Assembly (NCBI GenBank): GCA_001443005.1
Contig: LEKQ01000011.1
Location: forward strand, 1 to 35,877
DNA from: a bacterium GBS-1
GTDB lineage: Bacteria; Synergistota; GBS-1
Direction: 5' to 3'
Length of the DNA stretch: 35,877 bases
A program made the position numbers and the translations under genes. The notes under the pieces were generated by a model. That model worked only from the letters and a program-made list of their open reading frames with translations. It was not told the origin of the DNA and did not search any database. How positions within the stretch are numbered: the stretch's first letter is position 1; each line of letters opens with the position of its first letter. Shown here piece after piece: positions 1-7,700 of the stretch.

Positions 1-135
1 TACTTTAAGCGAGCCTGCTTAAGGGGTGGACATGAGCCTCACCTCCTTGAGGAGGCCTTAAGCTGGCACGTTCGCTTTCTTACCAAGGGAAGCATGCGAG
101 AGGAGGGGGGTGAGAGGGGGAAAAAGATTAATTGA
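1..135 (+). CDS. C-terminal tail of an ORF cut by the window edge, not recognised
   Basis: Frame 1 is open from the first base to a TGA at 133-135, giving 44 codons with no start inside the window. The residues are rich in Arg, Gly, Glu and His, with a central stretch reading EEALSWHVRFLTKGSM. I do not recognise a family. It uses CGA and CGC for arginine, whereas the neighbours prefer AGG, so if it is coding it may come from transferred DNA such as a mobile element. The same bases form strong nested inverted repeats, so this may instead be a structured RNA or an open frame by chance. Its stop lies inside the -35 of the candidate promoter for the permease operon. Confidence 0.25.
   Translation, partial: YFKRACLRGGHEPHLLEEALSWHVRFLTKGSMREEGGERGKKIN
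7..93 (+). other. Nested inverted repeats, candidate structured RNA or element end
   Basis: Direct pairing: 7-12 with 72-77 (six pairs); 13-24 with 56-67 (eleven of twelve, one T-T mismatch); and a tight hairpin 42-46/51-55 with a TTGA loop. A competing hairpin pairs 74-81 with 86-93, using two G-U pairs, and shares bases 74-77 with the outer stem, so the two cannot form together. A purine-rich tract follows at 97-125. No known riboswitch consensus was recognised. Because a candidate promoter lies downstream at 132-159, this is not necessarily the leader of the permease gene. It could belong to the 3' end of an upstream transcript or to the end of a mobile element. Confidence 0.35.
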
Positions 136-159
136 AACCTTTTTAAAAATTTCTTAAAT
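132..159 (+). promoter_or_regulatory. Candidate promoter of the permease-adh-aor operon
   Basis: TTGAAA at 132-137 and TTAAAT at 154-159 are separated by 16 bases within an A/T-rich tract. Transcription would begin near 166, leaving a short leader with the ribosome-binding site AAGGGAGGG at 165-173. This supports ATG 182 as the start rather than the upstream TTG at 161. Confidence 0.4.
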
Positions 160-181
160 CTTGGGAAGGGAGGGACACATT

Positions 182-1549
182 ATGAAGATGTATGTGGGTC
201 CGTTACTTAAGCGTATTGAAGGACCAGAAAATGAGCAACCCTATATTAAGCTTGGGATATTCAAGATTAGGCTTCCCTTTATTCACTATGAGTGGGAGTG
301 GCCTGAGGCTATATCCGCTTTGATAATGATGGCTACTTGCTTAGGTGCGGCTCCTGTGCTTGAGGAGACCTTAGGTTGTTCCTTTGAGGTTGCCGTTACC
401 ATGGTGATAATAAATGGCTTCCTATATATGTTACATGCCCACCTTGGGGATCCTGTCGTTCCGGGTTGGGTCACCCCAGCGATCCCTCTTGTTGTGGCCT
501 ATCTTAGCCAGTATCCTATGGGACCTGCTAGAACTCAAGCCCTTGTTGCTCTTAACCTCTCCTTTGGTTTATTGCTTCTGATCCTTGGAATAACCGGATT
601 GGCAAAGAAGTTTGCCGATATGATCCCAGTGTCAGTTAAGGCAGGAGTTATCTTCGGAGCTGGAATAGCGGCGTTTAACTCTATTTACGCTAAAGGTGGG
701 CGTTTTGATAAGGCTCCGATAAGCGTTACCGTCGGTGTGGTTGTAGCTCTGATAACTTTGTTTGCTATATGGTATAGACGTAGGTCGGAGAAGATCCCTC
801 TTTTGAAGACCATAAGGAATTTGGGGATGGTCCCAGCGATAATCTTTGCTCTGATAGTTGGACCGCTTGTGGGTGAACTTAAGGTTCCCGAGATAATATG
901 GAGCATAACTCCCCTTAAGATTAAGGAGCTTTTCTCCCTCTATTCTCCATTTTCGATAGGCTTTCCGTCTTTACAAGTGATAATAAATACACTACCATTA
1001 ACATTAGCAGTATACATAATTGCGTTCGGTGATTTCGTGTTCGCTCAGACAGTCATAGGAGAGGCTGATAAAGCTAGGGGGGATGAGAAGATAGAGTTTA
1101 ACGTTAACCGTTCTAATGTAATAAGTGGTATAAGGAATGTTGCTTTAGGTTTATTTGCTCCTTATACCCAGAACGCTGGGCCGTTGTGGGCTGCTATGAC
1201 TGTTGCAGTGGCTGAAAGGTATAAGGAAGGAAAAGATGCGATGTACTCCATATGGGGTGGCGTTGGAACTTTCAGAGTGATGACCTTCTTGGGGCTTTTC
1301 ATTTATCCTATAGTGTGTATCATGAGACCGGCTTTGACCATCGCTTACTCGGTTACCCTCCTTGTTCAGGCCTTTGCCTGTAGCTATATCGCTATGGAGG
1401 AGGTTATGGGAAAGAGGAACTCTATAGCAGTAGCGGTTTTAACGGGTGCGATGATAGCCTTAAGAGGGGCAGCTTGGGGGCTTTTGACAGGTATCCTATT
1501 GTATCTTCTGGTTGAAAGAAACGGAAAAGCTAAGGCGGGCAATAAATAG
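182..1549 (+). CDS. NCS2-like membrane transporter
   Basis: A 455-residue polytopic protein with roughly 12 or more hydrophobic segments. Two stretches resemble the nucleobase-cation symporter-2 (UraA/XanQ) family: a GDFVFAQTVIGEADKARG segment in the place of the family's acidic TM8 motif, and a YTQNAGPLWAAMT segment resembling its Q-N-x-G...T signature but with one extra residue before the Thr. The substrate is unknown; NCS2 proteins import purines, pyrimidines or ascorbate with protons or sodium. The start is ATG 182, eight bases after AAGGGAGGG. It is the first gene of an operon with an alcohol dehydrogenase and an aldehyde oxidoreductase, so it may import or export a compound handled by them (inference). 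A benzoate/SulP-type carrier of the same fold is the alternative. Confidence 0.7.
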   Translation: MKMYVGPLLKRIEGPENEQPYIKLGIFKIRLPFIHYEWEWPEAISALIMMATCLGAAPVLEETLGCSFEVAVTMVIINGFLYMLHAHLGDPVVPGWVTPAIPLVVAYLSQYPMGPARTQALVALNLSFGLLLLILGITGLAKKFADMIPVSVKAGVIFGAGIAAFNSIYAKGGRFDKAPISVTVGVVVALITLFAIWYRRRSEKIPLLKTIRNLGMVPAIIFALIVGPLVGELKVPEIIWSITPLKIKELFSLYSPFSIGFPSLQVIINTLPLTLAVYIIAFGDFVFAQTVIGEADKARGDEKIEFNVNRSNVISGIRNVALGLFAPYTQNAGPLWAAMTVAVAERYKEGKDAMYSIWGGVGTFRVMTFLGLFIYPIVCIMRPALTIAYSVTLLVQAFACSYIAMEEVMGKRNSIAVAVLTGAMIALRGAAWGLLTGILLYLLVERNGKAKAGNK

Positions 1550-1586
1550 GCTTTTTTATAAAAATCCCTTAAGGAGGGGAGAGAGT

Positions 1587-2744
1587 ATGTTAGTGACCTT
1601 TAATTTTAATGTACCTCCGACACTGGTCTTTGGCGTGGATACGGTAAACCAAACCGGTCAATACGTTAAAAAGCTCGGTGGGAAAAGAGCGTTCATCGTG
1701 ACTGACCCCGGTGTGGCCAAGGCTGGGATACTCGAAAAGGTTATTGATATCCTTAAAAGCGATGGTATCGAGGTTGGTTATTATGACCAGGTTATCCCTG
1801 AACCTCCAGAGAACATCGTCGATGAGATCGTGGATAAGGTTAAGGAGGGAGGGTACGAAGTAATAATAGGTCTTGGTGGCGGTAGCTCCATGGATACCGC
1901 TAAGATGGTGGCGGTCCTGGTAACCAATGGAGGGAGGGTGCGCGATTATATAGGAATTGGTAAGGTCCCGAAGCCTGGCTTGCCAAAGATAATGATACCT
2001 ACCACTTCTGGAACCGGCTCTGAGGTGACGCAGATAGCTATATTCGCTCTTCTCGAGGAGGAGGTTAAGAAGGGAGTGGTGAGCCCTTACCTTCTTGCGG
2101 AGGTAGCCATAGTGGATCCCGCTTTGACATATAATCTTCCTCCCAATATAACTGCCTCTACAGGGATGGATGCTTTGGTTCACGCGATTGAGGCTTATCT
2201 ATCAAGAAGAGCTAATAAGTTTACCGATGGATTGGCTTTGATGGCCATGGAACTAATAGCTAAGAATATACGTACCGCTGTGACCGATGGGATGAACACT
2301 GAGGCAAGGTATAACATGTCCCTGGGAAGCTTAATCGCTGGCATAGCCTTTGGTAACTCAAGCACCGGTGCGGTTCATGCGCTGGCTTATCCTCTCGGTG
2401 GGCAGTTCCGCATCCCTCATGGGGTTGCTAACACTTTGATGCTTCCCTATGTGATGGAGTATAACTTGGTTAGCAGAATGGAAAGGTTCGTGAAGATAGC
2501 AGAGGCTCTTGGGGAGAAGGTTGATGGATTACCCGTTAGGGAGGCCGCCTTTAAGGCCATCGATGCGATGGTGAACATAGCGAAGGATATAGGGGTTCCA
2601 ATGCGCTTAAGGGATGTAAATATACCCAAGGAGGCCATACCTAAGATGGCAGCGGCTGCGATAAATGAGACGAGGCTCCTTTCTCAGAACCCGCGTGTCC
2701 TGACGCTGAAGGATATAGAGGATATCTACAATAAGGCGTGGTAA
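1587..2744 (+). CDS. Iron-containing alcohol dehydrogenase (group III)
   Basis: A 385-residue NAD(P)-dependent dehydrogenase of the Fe-ADH family, which interconverts alcohols and aldehydes in the cytoplasm. The nucleotide-binding motif GGGSSMDTAK is in the N-terminal half. The expected metal ligands are visible as Asp195, His199, His264 and His278, the last two in GAVHALAYP and FRIPHGVAN. Length is normal. The start is ATG 1587 after AAGGAGGGGAG; the frame is open further upstream (to 1512) but that part overlaps the permease gene. It lies 37 bases after the permease gene and shares an operon with the aldehyde oxidoreductase, so the pair could interconvert alcohol, aldehyde and acid. The exact substrate cannot be read from sequence. 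Confidence 0.92.
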   Translation: MLVTFNFNVPPTLVFGVDTVNQTGQYVKKLGGKRAFIVTDPGVAKAGILEKVIDILKSDGIEVGYYDQVIPEPPENIVDEIVDKVKEGGYEVIIGLGGGSSMDTAKMVAVLVTNGGRVRDYIGIGKVPKPGLPKIMIPTTSGTGSEVTQIAIFALLEEEVKKGVVSPYLLAEVAIVDPALTYNLPPNITASTGMDALVHAIEAYLSRRANKFTDGLALMAMELIAKNIRTAVTDGMNTEARYNMSLGSLIAGIAFGNSSTGAVHALAYPLGGQFRIPHGVANTLMLPYVMEYNLVSRMERFVKIAEALGEKVDGLPVREAAFKAIDAMVNIAKDIGVPMRLRDVNIPKEAIPKMAAAAINETRLLSQNPRVLTLKDIEDIYNKAW

Positions 2745-2750
2745 AACTGG

Positions 2751-2784
2751 TGAGTGAGGGGGGAAGGAGCTTCCCCCTCACTCA
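2751..2784 (+). promoter_or_regulatory. Intergenic hairpin between adh and aor
   Basis: Arms TGAGTGAGGGGGGAA and TTCCCCCTCACTCA pair over about 14 base pairs with one bulged G and a five-base loop. No T-run follows; instead the ribosome-binding site AGGAGGTG of the next gene begins seven bases later. It could be a weak attenuator, an RNA-processing or stability element, or a modulator of aor translation. Confidence 0.55.
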
Positions 2785-2808
2785 TATATGAGGAGGTGCT
2801 TAGGAGAG

Positions 2809-4701
2809 ATGCCTTTCGGTTACGTGGGAAAAGTTCTTCGCGTTGACCTAACCGCTAAGCGTTTGGAAGTTGAGGAGCCAGCCGAGGAGTTTTACAGGAC
2901 CTACATGGGGGGCTACGGCTTCGGTAGCTATTACCTTCTTAGAGAGATGAAAAAGGGTGTGGATCCTTACTCTCCCGATAATATTCTTGTTTTCGCTTCT
3001 GGCGTTATGACTGGTGTCCCTTTGTCTGGGATGTGTAGGTATGTGGTTTGCTCTAAGTCTCCTTTGACTGAGGCTTTTGGAGAGTCTGATGCTGCTGGGT
3101 ATTTTGGACCAGAGCTTAAGAGATCGGGCTTCGACGCCATAGTTATAACCGGTAGGTCGGAAAAGCCGGTTTACCTTTACATCGAGAACGGTAATGCTGA
3201 GCTTAGAGATGCTTCTTCCATCTGGGGGCTTGAAACTAAGGAGGCTTACGACAAGATAAAGGAGGAGACCGCTAAAGGGACTAGGATAGCGCTTATAGGG
3301 CCTGCTGGAGAGAGAGGGATAAGATACTCTTGCATAACCAATGAGCTTAGGCACTTTAACGGTAGGAATGGTCTTGGAGCTGTTATGGGGTCGAAGAGGT
3401 TAAAGGCGATAGCGGTTTGCGGAAGCGGCTCTATACCTTTGCGCGACCCAGAGGGGATAAGAAACCTGGTTAAGCGATTTGAGGAGATAAAGAAGGATCA
3501 TCCTATAACCAAGACCCTTTATGAGTTTGGGACATCGGCTACGGTTTTGGCTAATAACGCCGGCGGAATTCTGCCGACGAAGAACTTCAGAATGGGAGTT
3601 TTCGATGGGGCTGAGAGGATAAGCGGTAAGGCCATGAACGAGTCCATCTTAATAGGCCGCGAGAACTGCTACGCTTGCACCGTGAAGTGTAAGAGGGTGG
3701 TTTCTGTTCCAGAGCTTGGCGTTATCCCCGAGTATGGAGGGCCTGAGTATGAGACGATAGGGGCTATGGGTTCGCTCTGCATGGTAGATGACATTAAGGT
3801 TGTGGCCTTGGCTAATCAGCTCTGTAATGCCTATGGCCTTGATACCATAAGCACAGGTGCTACCATAGCTTTCGCCATGGAGTGCTATGAGAATGGAATA
3901 ATAGATCGCAAAGATACCGATGGTATAGAGCTTTACTTTGGGAACAAGGATGCCTTGATAGCTATGATACATAAGATAGCCAAGCAGGAAGGGTTCGGTG
4001 CTGTCTTAGCTGAGGGCGTTATTCGAGCCTCTAAGATCATAGGTAGGGGTGCGGAGAGGTTCGCCTTCGCCGTGAAAAAGCAGGAGATACCCCTTCATGA
4101 GCCCAGAGGCAAGTATATGATAGGGCTTGGTTATGCCGTTTGCGAGCACGGTGCTGATCACATGACGGTCGGACACGATCCAATGCTTTCCTCCAAGGAG
4201 CAATATACCTTTAAGGGGATAGCTCCCTTTGGTATTCTTGAGCCTACGAGTCCCGTTCAGTTCGTTCCTCAGAAGATAAGGACCTTCTGCTATCTTTACG
4301 CCTGGTGGAACTTCTTCGATGCTGCTGGAATATGCAAGTTCGTCGTGGTCCCAAGGAGCGTGATGCCGGTTAACATGGTCATCGAGGCCTTGTCCTGTGC
4401 TACGGGTTGGGAAACGAGCTTATTTGAGGTCCTCAAGGTGGGAGAGAGGATAGCGGTTCTATCTAGGCTCTTTAACCTTAGGGAAGGGGTAACCGCTCAA
4501 GAGGACTCCTTGCCCGAGAGGTTCTTTGAGCCGCTTGAGAACGGTCCTCTCGCTGGGCAGAAGATAAATAAAGAGGATTTTGAAAGGGCTAAGCTCCTTT
4601 ATTACGATATGATGGGTTGGAATGAGAAGGGAGTGCCAAGAGAAAGCAAGCTTTATGAACTTGGTTTAGATTGGGCCGTTCCGACGCTGAAGGATATTTA
4701 A
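2809..4701 (+). CDS. aor: Aldehyde:ferredoxin oxidoreductase family protein (tungsten/molybdopterin)
   Basis: A 630-residue member of the AOR family, which oxidises aldehydes to carboxylic acids using a bis-pterin tungsten (sometimes molybdenum) centre and one [4Fe-4S] cluster, passing electrons to ferredoxin. The cluster cysteines are Cys287, Cys290, Cys294 (CYACTVKC) and Cys509 (DAAGICKF), at nearly the same spacing as in Pyrococcus AOR. The GLGAVMGSKRLKAIAV and PEYETIGAMGS motifs are typical pterin-domain sequences. ATG 2809 is preferred: AGGAGGTG lies at 2791-2798, whereas ATG 2788 precedes that site. The gene follows adh after a hairpin and ends shortly before a strong terminator, so it closes the operon. 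Which AOR subfamily (aldehyde, formaldehyde or aromatic) is not resolved. Confidence 0.93.
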   Translation: MPFGYVGKVLRVDLTAKRLEVEEPAEEFYRTYMGGYGFGSYYLLREMKKGVDPYSPDNILVFASGVMTGVPLSGMCRYVVCSKSPLTEAFGESDAAGYFGPELKRSGFDAIVITGRSEKPVYLYIENGNAELRDASSIWGLETKEAYDKIKEETAKGTRIALIGPAGERGIRYSCITNELRHFNGRNGLGAVMGSKRLKAIAVCGSGSIPLRDPEGIRNLVKRFEEIKKDHPITKTLYEFGTSATVLANNAGGILPTKNFRMGVFDGAERISGKAMNESILIGRENCYACTVKCKRVVSVPELGVIPEYGGPEYETIGAMGSLCMVDDIKVVALANQLCNAYGLDTISTGATIAFAMECYENGIIDRKDTDGIELYFGNKDALIAMIHKIAKQEGFGAVLAEGVIRASKIIGRGAERFAFAVKKQEIPLHEPRGKYMIGLGYAVCEHGADHMTVGHDPMLSSKEQYTFKGIAPFGILEPTSPVQFVPQKIRTFCYLYAWWNFFDAAGICKFVVVPRSVMPVNMVIEALSCATGWETSLFEVLKVGERIAVLSRLFNLREGVTAQEDSLPERFFEPLENGPLAGQKINKEDFERAKLLYYDMMGWNEKGVPRESKLYELGLDWAVPTLKDI

Positions 4702-4729
4702 AACTATATGCTTACTTTCGCCCTTGGAG

Positions 4730-4769
4730 TTGTCACCCATCTCCTCTAGAGATGGGTGACAATTTTTTT
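4730..4769 (+). terminator. Rho-independent terminator after aor
   Basis: A perfect stem pairs TTGTCACCCATCT (4730-4742) with AGATGGGTGACAA (4750-4762), extendable by one pair, followed at once by seven T residues (4763-4769). It separates the aor operon from the envelope gene block. Confidence 0.93.
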
Positions 4770-4784
4770 CCTTTCTGTTAGAAT
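4756..4784 (+). promoter_or_regulatory. Candidate promoter of the sigma/bamA/lpx block
   Basis: GTGACA (4756-4761) and TAGAAT (4779-4784) are 17 bases apart. The -35 lies inside the right arm of the upstream terminator and the spacer contains its T-run. Transcription would start near 4791, about 30 bases before the sigma-factor ATG. Confidence 0.6.
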
Positions 4785-4820
4785 TTCCTTGAAGGGGTTG
4801 AAAGGGAGTGATGCCTTGAT

Positions 4821-5372
4821 ATGGAGGAATACCTTAAGGCTTTAAGCAAGGTTAAGCTTCTTGAGCCTGCCGAAGAGGAGGAGCTGTGGAGGAGGTTTAA
4901 GCAAGAGGGTGATGAGGAAAGCAGGTTAAAGATAATAGAGTCCTATCAGCCTTTGGTCTTTAAGGTCCTTTCCAAGATAGGTCATCCCTCAGATCTAACC
5001 TTAGATCTACTTCAGGAGGGGATGGTTGGGCTTATAGAAGCGGTGGACAGGTTTGAGCCCGAAAGGGGATGGAAGTTTTACACCTTCGCTTACTATAGAA
5101 TAAAGGGGTGCATCCTTAACGCTTTGACCAGAAAGATGCCATCTTGGGAGCTAGTTGAGGATGTGGAGTTGGGTAAGGACATTGAGCCAGATTATGGTTT
5201 GCTATCTATGGAGATCGGGGTTTTATCCGAGGATGATAGGAGAGTAATAGAGGGGATATATTACGAGGGTAAGGGGCTTAAGGAGATGGCGAAGGAGCTA
5301 GGGCTTTCCCTAAGCAAGATCCAGAGGATTCATAAGAGGGCTCTGAAAAAGCTTAAGGAGGTTTTGGGATAA
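4821..5372 (+). CDS. Small sigma-70 family RNA polymerase sigma factor
   Basis: A 183-residue sigma factor. Residues 1-30 resemble region 1.2, residues about 36-106 are region 2 (core binding in DLLQEGMVGLIEAVDRFEP, -10 melting and recognition in WKFYTFAYYRIKG), and residues 133-182 are region 4 with the helix-turn-helix GLKEMAKELGLSLSKIQRIH. Region 3 is essentially absent, as only about 25 residues link regions 2 and 4. It is too short for a housekeeping sigma and carries a region 1.2-like start that ECF sigmas lack. ATG 4821 follows GGGAG at 4804-4808; the closer ATG 4811 reads to a stop after two codons. As the first gene of the envelope block it may autoregulate and control outer-membrane genes (inference). 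Confidence 0.88.
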   Translation: MEEYLKALSKVKLLEPAEEEELWRRFKQEGDEESRLKIIESYQPLVFKVLSKIGHPSDLTLDLLQEGMVGLIEAVDRFEPERGWKFYTFAYYRIKGCILNALTRKMPSWELVEDVELGKDIEPDYGLLSMEIGVLSEDDRRVIEGIYYEGKGLKEMAKELGLSLSKIQRIHKRALKKLKEVLG

Positions 5373-5383
5373 TAATAGATGCT

Positions 5384-5971
5384 ATGGGAGACAAGAAAGT
5401 AGTTAAAAAGATTAAGTTTGCTAAGAGGTGGCTTGAGAAGGCTGAGGAGGCCTACCTTCAGGGTAGAAGCGAGGAAGGCTTCTTAAGCTTATCCTTAGCC
5501 GAAGCGGAGATAAGGACGCTTCAGAAGGGGGAATGGTCTAGCCTGTTAAAAGGTAGAAGGTCGTTCTCGATGAGAGTTATGGAGGTCTTCCTTCTGGTAT
5601 TCTTAATCCTTATTTTGTTTGTCTCCTATACATCTATTGAAAGGGTTCCGCTTCTTAACCCTAAGGGGTATACCTCCTTTGCTTCTTTAGAGGAGGGAAT
5701 CTTTAAGCCAGGCAGAGGTGAAACTTTCTCCTTTTCTGTTCAACTTCCTAACCTTAGGTTTAGCGTTCACGGTAAGATGGAGGGAAGCCTTAGCATTACC
5801 AAGGCGTTAGACGCTCACGTTTTATACGTGGTTCAGAGGGAGAAGGTTAAAAGCAGGGAGGAGCTTAAGGTTAAGGGCTCGCAAGAACTCACCCTTTCAG
5901 CGGACGAGTTAGTCCGTTTGATAGAGCTTGGCAAGAAGGAGTTGAAGGTTTATCTTACAGGAGGGAGGTAA
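5384..5971 (+). CDS. Single-pass membrane protein of unknown function, anti-sigma-like topology
   Basis: A 195-residue protein with no recognised family. Residues 1-62 are basic and predicted helical (a helix-turn-helix pair like one TPR unit: AKRWLEKAEEAYLQGRSEEG), residues about 65-83 form one transmembrane helix (MEVFLLVFLILILFVSY), and residues 84-195 form a mainly beta-rich domain that would be extracytoplasmic by the positive-inside rule. The gene lies 11 bases after the sigma factor and 5 before bamA. ATG 5384 has no well-placed ribosome-binding site (AAGGAGG is about 20 bases upstream), suggesting coupling to sigma-factor translation. The layout resembles sigma/anti-sigma pairs that sense envelope state, but I see no known anti-sigma motif, so this role is a hypothesis. 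Confidence 0.75.
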   Translation: MGDKKVVKKIKFAKRWLEKAEEAYLQGRSEEGFLSLSLAEAEIRTLQKGEWSSLLKGRRSFSMRVMEVFLLVFLILILFVSYTSIERVPLLNPKGYTSFASLEEGIFKPGRGETFSFSVQLPNLRFSVHGKMEGSLSITKALDAHVLYVVQREKVKSREELKVKGSQELTLSADELVRLIELGKKELKVYLTGGR

Positions 5972-5976
5972 GACCC

Positions 5977-7689
5977 GTGAGGAAGGTCTTTGCTATGATT
6001 TTTTTCCTCTTTCTGTTTTCGGGTATCTGTTTAGCAGCTCCTGTGATAAAGGCTATAGATGTGGAAGGAAACGTCACTGTAGTTAAAGAGCGTATTCTCA
6101 GTGTCGTTCAGAGCAAGGTTGGTGATCCTCTTGACGAGGATAAGATAAAGGAAGATTTAAAGAGGATCTATGATCTCGGCTTCTTTAAGGGAGTCTCCGT
6201 TAGAGGCGAGCCCTATGAGGATGGTGTGAAGGTGATATTTGTGGTTGAGGAATTCGAGCAGATAAAGGATGTAGTTATTGAGGGGAACACGGTCGTTCCT
6301 ACGAGGAAGATAAGGGAAGTTATGTTTTTAACTGAAGGGATGCGCTTTAACGCTAACTTCTTTAAGCGCGACATAGATAGGATAGTGGACCTCTATAGGA
6401 GAGAGGGGTATGGATTTATAAGGATAATGGATGCGGGCTTCAGCAGGGGCGTCTTATTCATAAAGATCCTTGAGCCCAAGGTGAGGGAGATAATAGTTCA
6501 AGGTAATAAGAAGACTAAAGATTATGTTATAAAAAGGTACATATACGTTAAGCCGGGAGAGGTGCTTAACACTAAGAAACTTAGGCTTTCGCTCTCAAGA
6601 CTAGAGGCTACCGAGTTCTTTGAAAAGGTAGAAGCCTATCCTGAGCCGACGGAAGATGTGGCTTGGATAAACTTGGTCTTCAACGTTCAGGAAAAGAGCG
6701 CTACTCGGCTTATGTTGGGCGTAGGTTATGGTAGCGTCACCGGTTGGGAGGGAGAGGCAGCCTTTGAGGACCTTAATTTCTTAGGTAGGGGCATTCGCTT
6801 TAGCGTAGGGTTAGGTTTAGGAGAACAGGAGAGGCAATGGATATCTTGGGAAGACCCTTGGATGGATGAGAAGCACTTCGCCTATAAGGTCGGTTTCTTC
6901 AGGAGGGATTATAACGATGTTAACTGGTATGATCGGGAGACGGGCGAGGTGAAGGGGACTTACGATGAGAGTGCAGAGGGTTTTTACATTGGTTTTGGTA
7001 GAAAGCTAAACGATAAGTTGTCCTTTTATCTTACCCTTACTCATGAGAACGTTAATGTAACTCCAACTTCCGGTGAACCTCCGGATAAGGAGAACGTCCT
7101 TCAAGGAGAGGTTAGATATTTAACCTTAACCCTCTCCAGGGACAATAGGGATCCTTATCTTCCTTATTCCATTGGGGATGTGGAGAGCTTGACCGTTGAG
7201 CAAGCGGGTCTGTTTGGTGGAGATTATGACTATACGAAGTATTGGGGTGAAGTTAGGTTCTACATCCCCTTCGAACTTAATAAGTGGCTTGGTATAGAGC
7301 TTGCTTCCGGAGAGGAGGATAGGCCTTGGACCCTCGCTGGCAGGGTGAGGTATGGGGATTCTAGTGGCACCTTACCCTACTTTGAGAAGTATTCCATCGG
7401 TGGGGCGACCACCTTGCGTGGCTACTCGAGGGGTTACTTCGTTGGTGAGAAGATGTTTTTGGCAAATCTTGAGTTAAGGGTGCCCATTGAGAAGGGGCTT
7501 GAGATAGTCGTCTTCAATGATTGGGGGTATGCTTGGAGGAGGGATGAGAGCCTTTCCTTCTCAGATGTTAGGCGTAGCGTTGGCTTCGGTTTAAGGATAA
7601 GGACGCCCTTCGGCATGATAAGGTTTGATGTGGCTGAGAATGAGGAGGGGGAGAGCCAATCTTACATAGGCTTCGGTCATATATTCTAA
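5977..7689 (+). CDS. bamA: Outer-membrane protein assembly factor BamA (three POTRA domains)
   Basis: A 570-residue Omp85-family protein that inserts beta-barrel proteins into the outer membrane. Residues 1-20 are a signal peptide (FAMIFFLFLFSGICLA). Three POTRA repeats follow at about 22-93, 94-168 and 169-241, each with the IxGN-type start (DVEGNVTV, VIEGNTVV, IVQGNKKT), then a 16-strand-type barrel from about 245. The essential loop-6 Arg-Gly-Tyr is at 481-483 in TTLRGYSRGY. The C-terminus ends in a beta-signal with terminal phenylalanine (YIGFGHIF). E. coli BamA has five POTRA domains and about 810 residues, so this is a short form. The start is GTG 5977, after GAGGGAGG. Confidence 0.95.
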   Translation: MRKVFAMIFFLFLFSGICLAAPVIKAIDVEGNVTVVKERILSVVQSKVGDPLDEDKIKEDLKRIYDLGFFKGVSVRGEPYEDGVKVIFVVEEFEQIKDVVIEGNTVVPTRKIREVMFLTEGMRFNANFFKRDIDRIVDLYRREGYGFIRIMDAGFSRGVLFIKILEPKVREIIVQGNKKTKDYVIKRYIYVKPGEVLNTKKLRLSLSRLEATEFFEKVEAYPEPTEDVAWINLVFNVQEKSATRLMLGVGYGSVTGWEGEAAFEDLNFLGRGIRFSVGLGLGEQERQWISWEDPWMDEKHFAYKVGFFRRDYNDVNWYDRETGEVKGTYDESAEGFYIGFGRKLNDKLSFYLTLTHENVNVTPTSGEPPDKENVLQGEVRYLTLTLSRDNRDPYLPYSIGDVESLTVEQAGLFGGDYDYTKYWGEVRFYIPFELNKWLGIELASGEEDRPWTLAGRVRYGDSSGTLPYFEKYSIGGATTLRGYSRGYFVGEKMFLANLELRVPIEKGLEIVVFNDWGYAWRRDESLSFSDVRRSVGFGLRIRTPFGMIRFDVAENEEGESQSYIGFGHIF

Positions 7690-7700
7690 TAGCCTTTTCT

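Noticed and set aside
1590-2183. 197-codon minus-strand open frame opposite the alcohol dehydrogenase gene
   Set aside because: It lies fully opposite a gene with all family motifs, has no ribosome-binding context and no recognisable protein features; it is a shadow frame.
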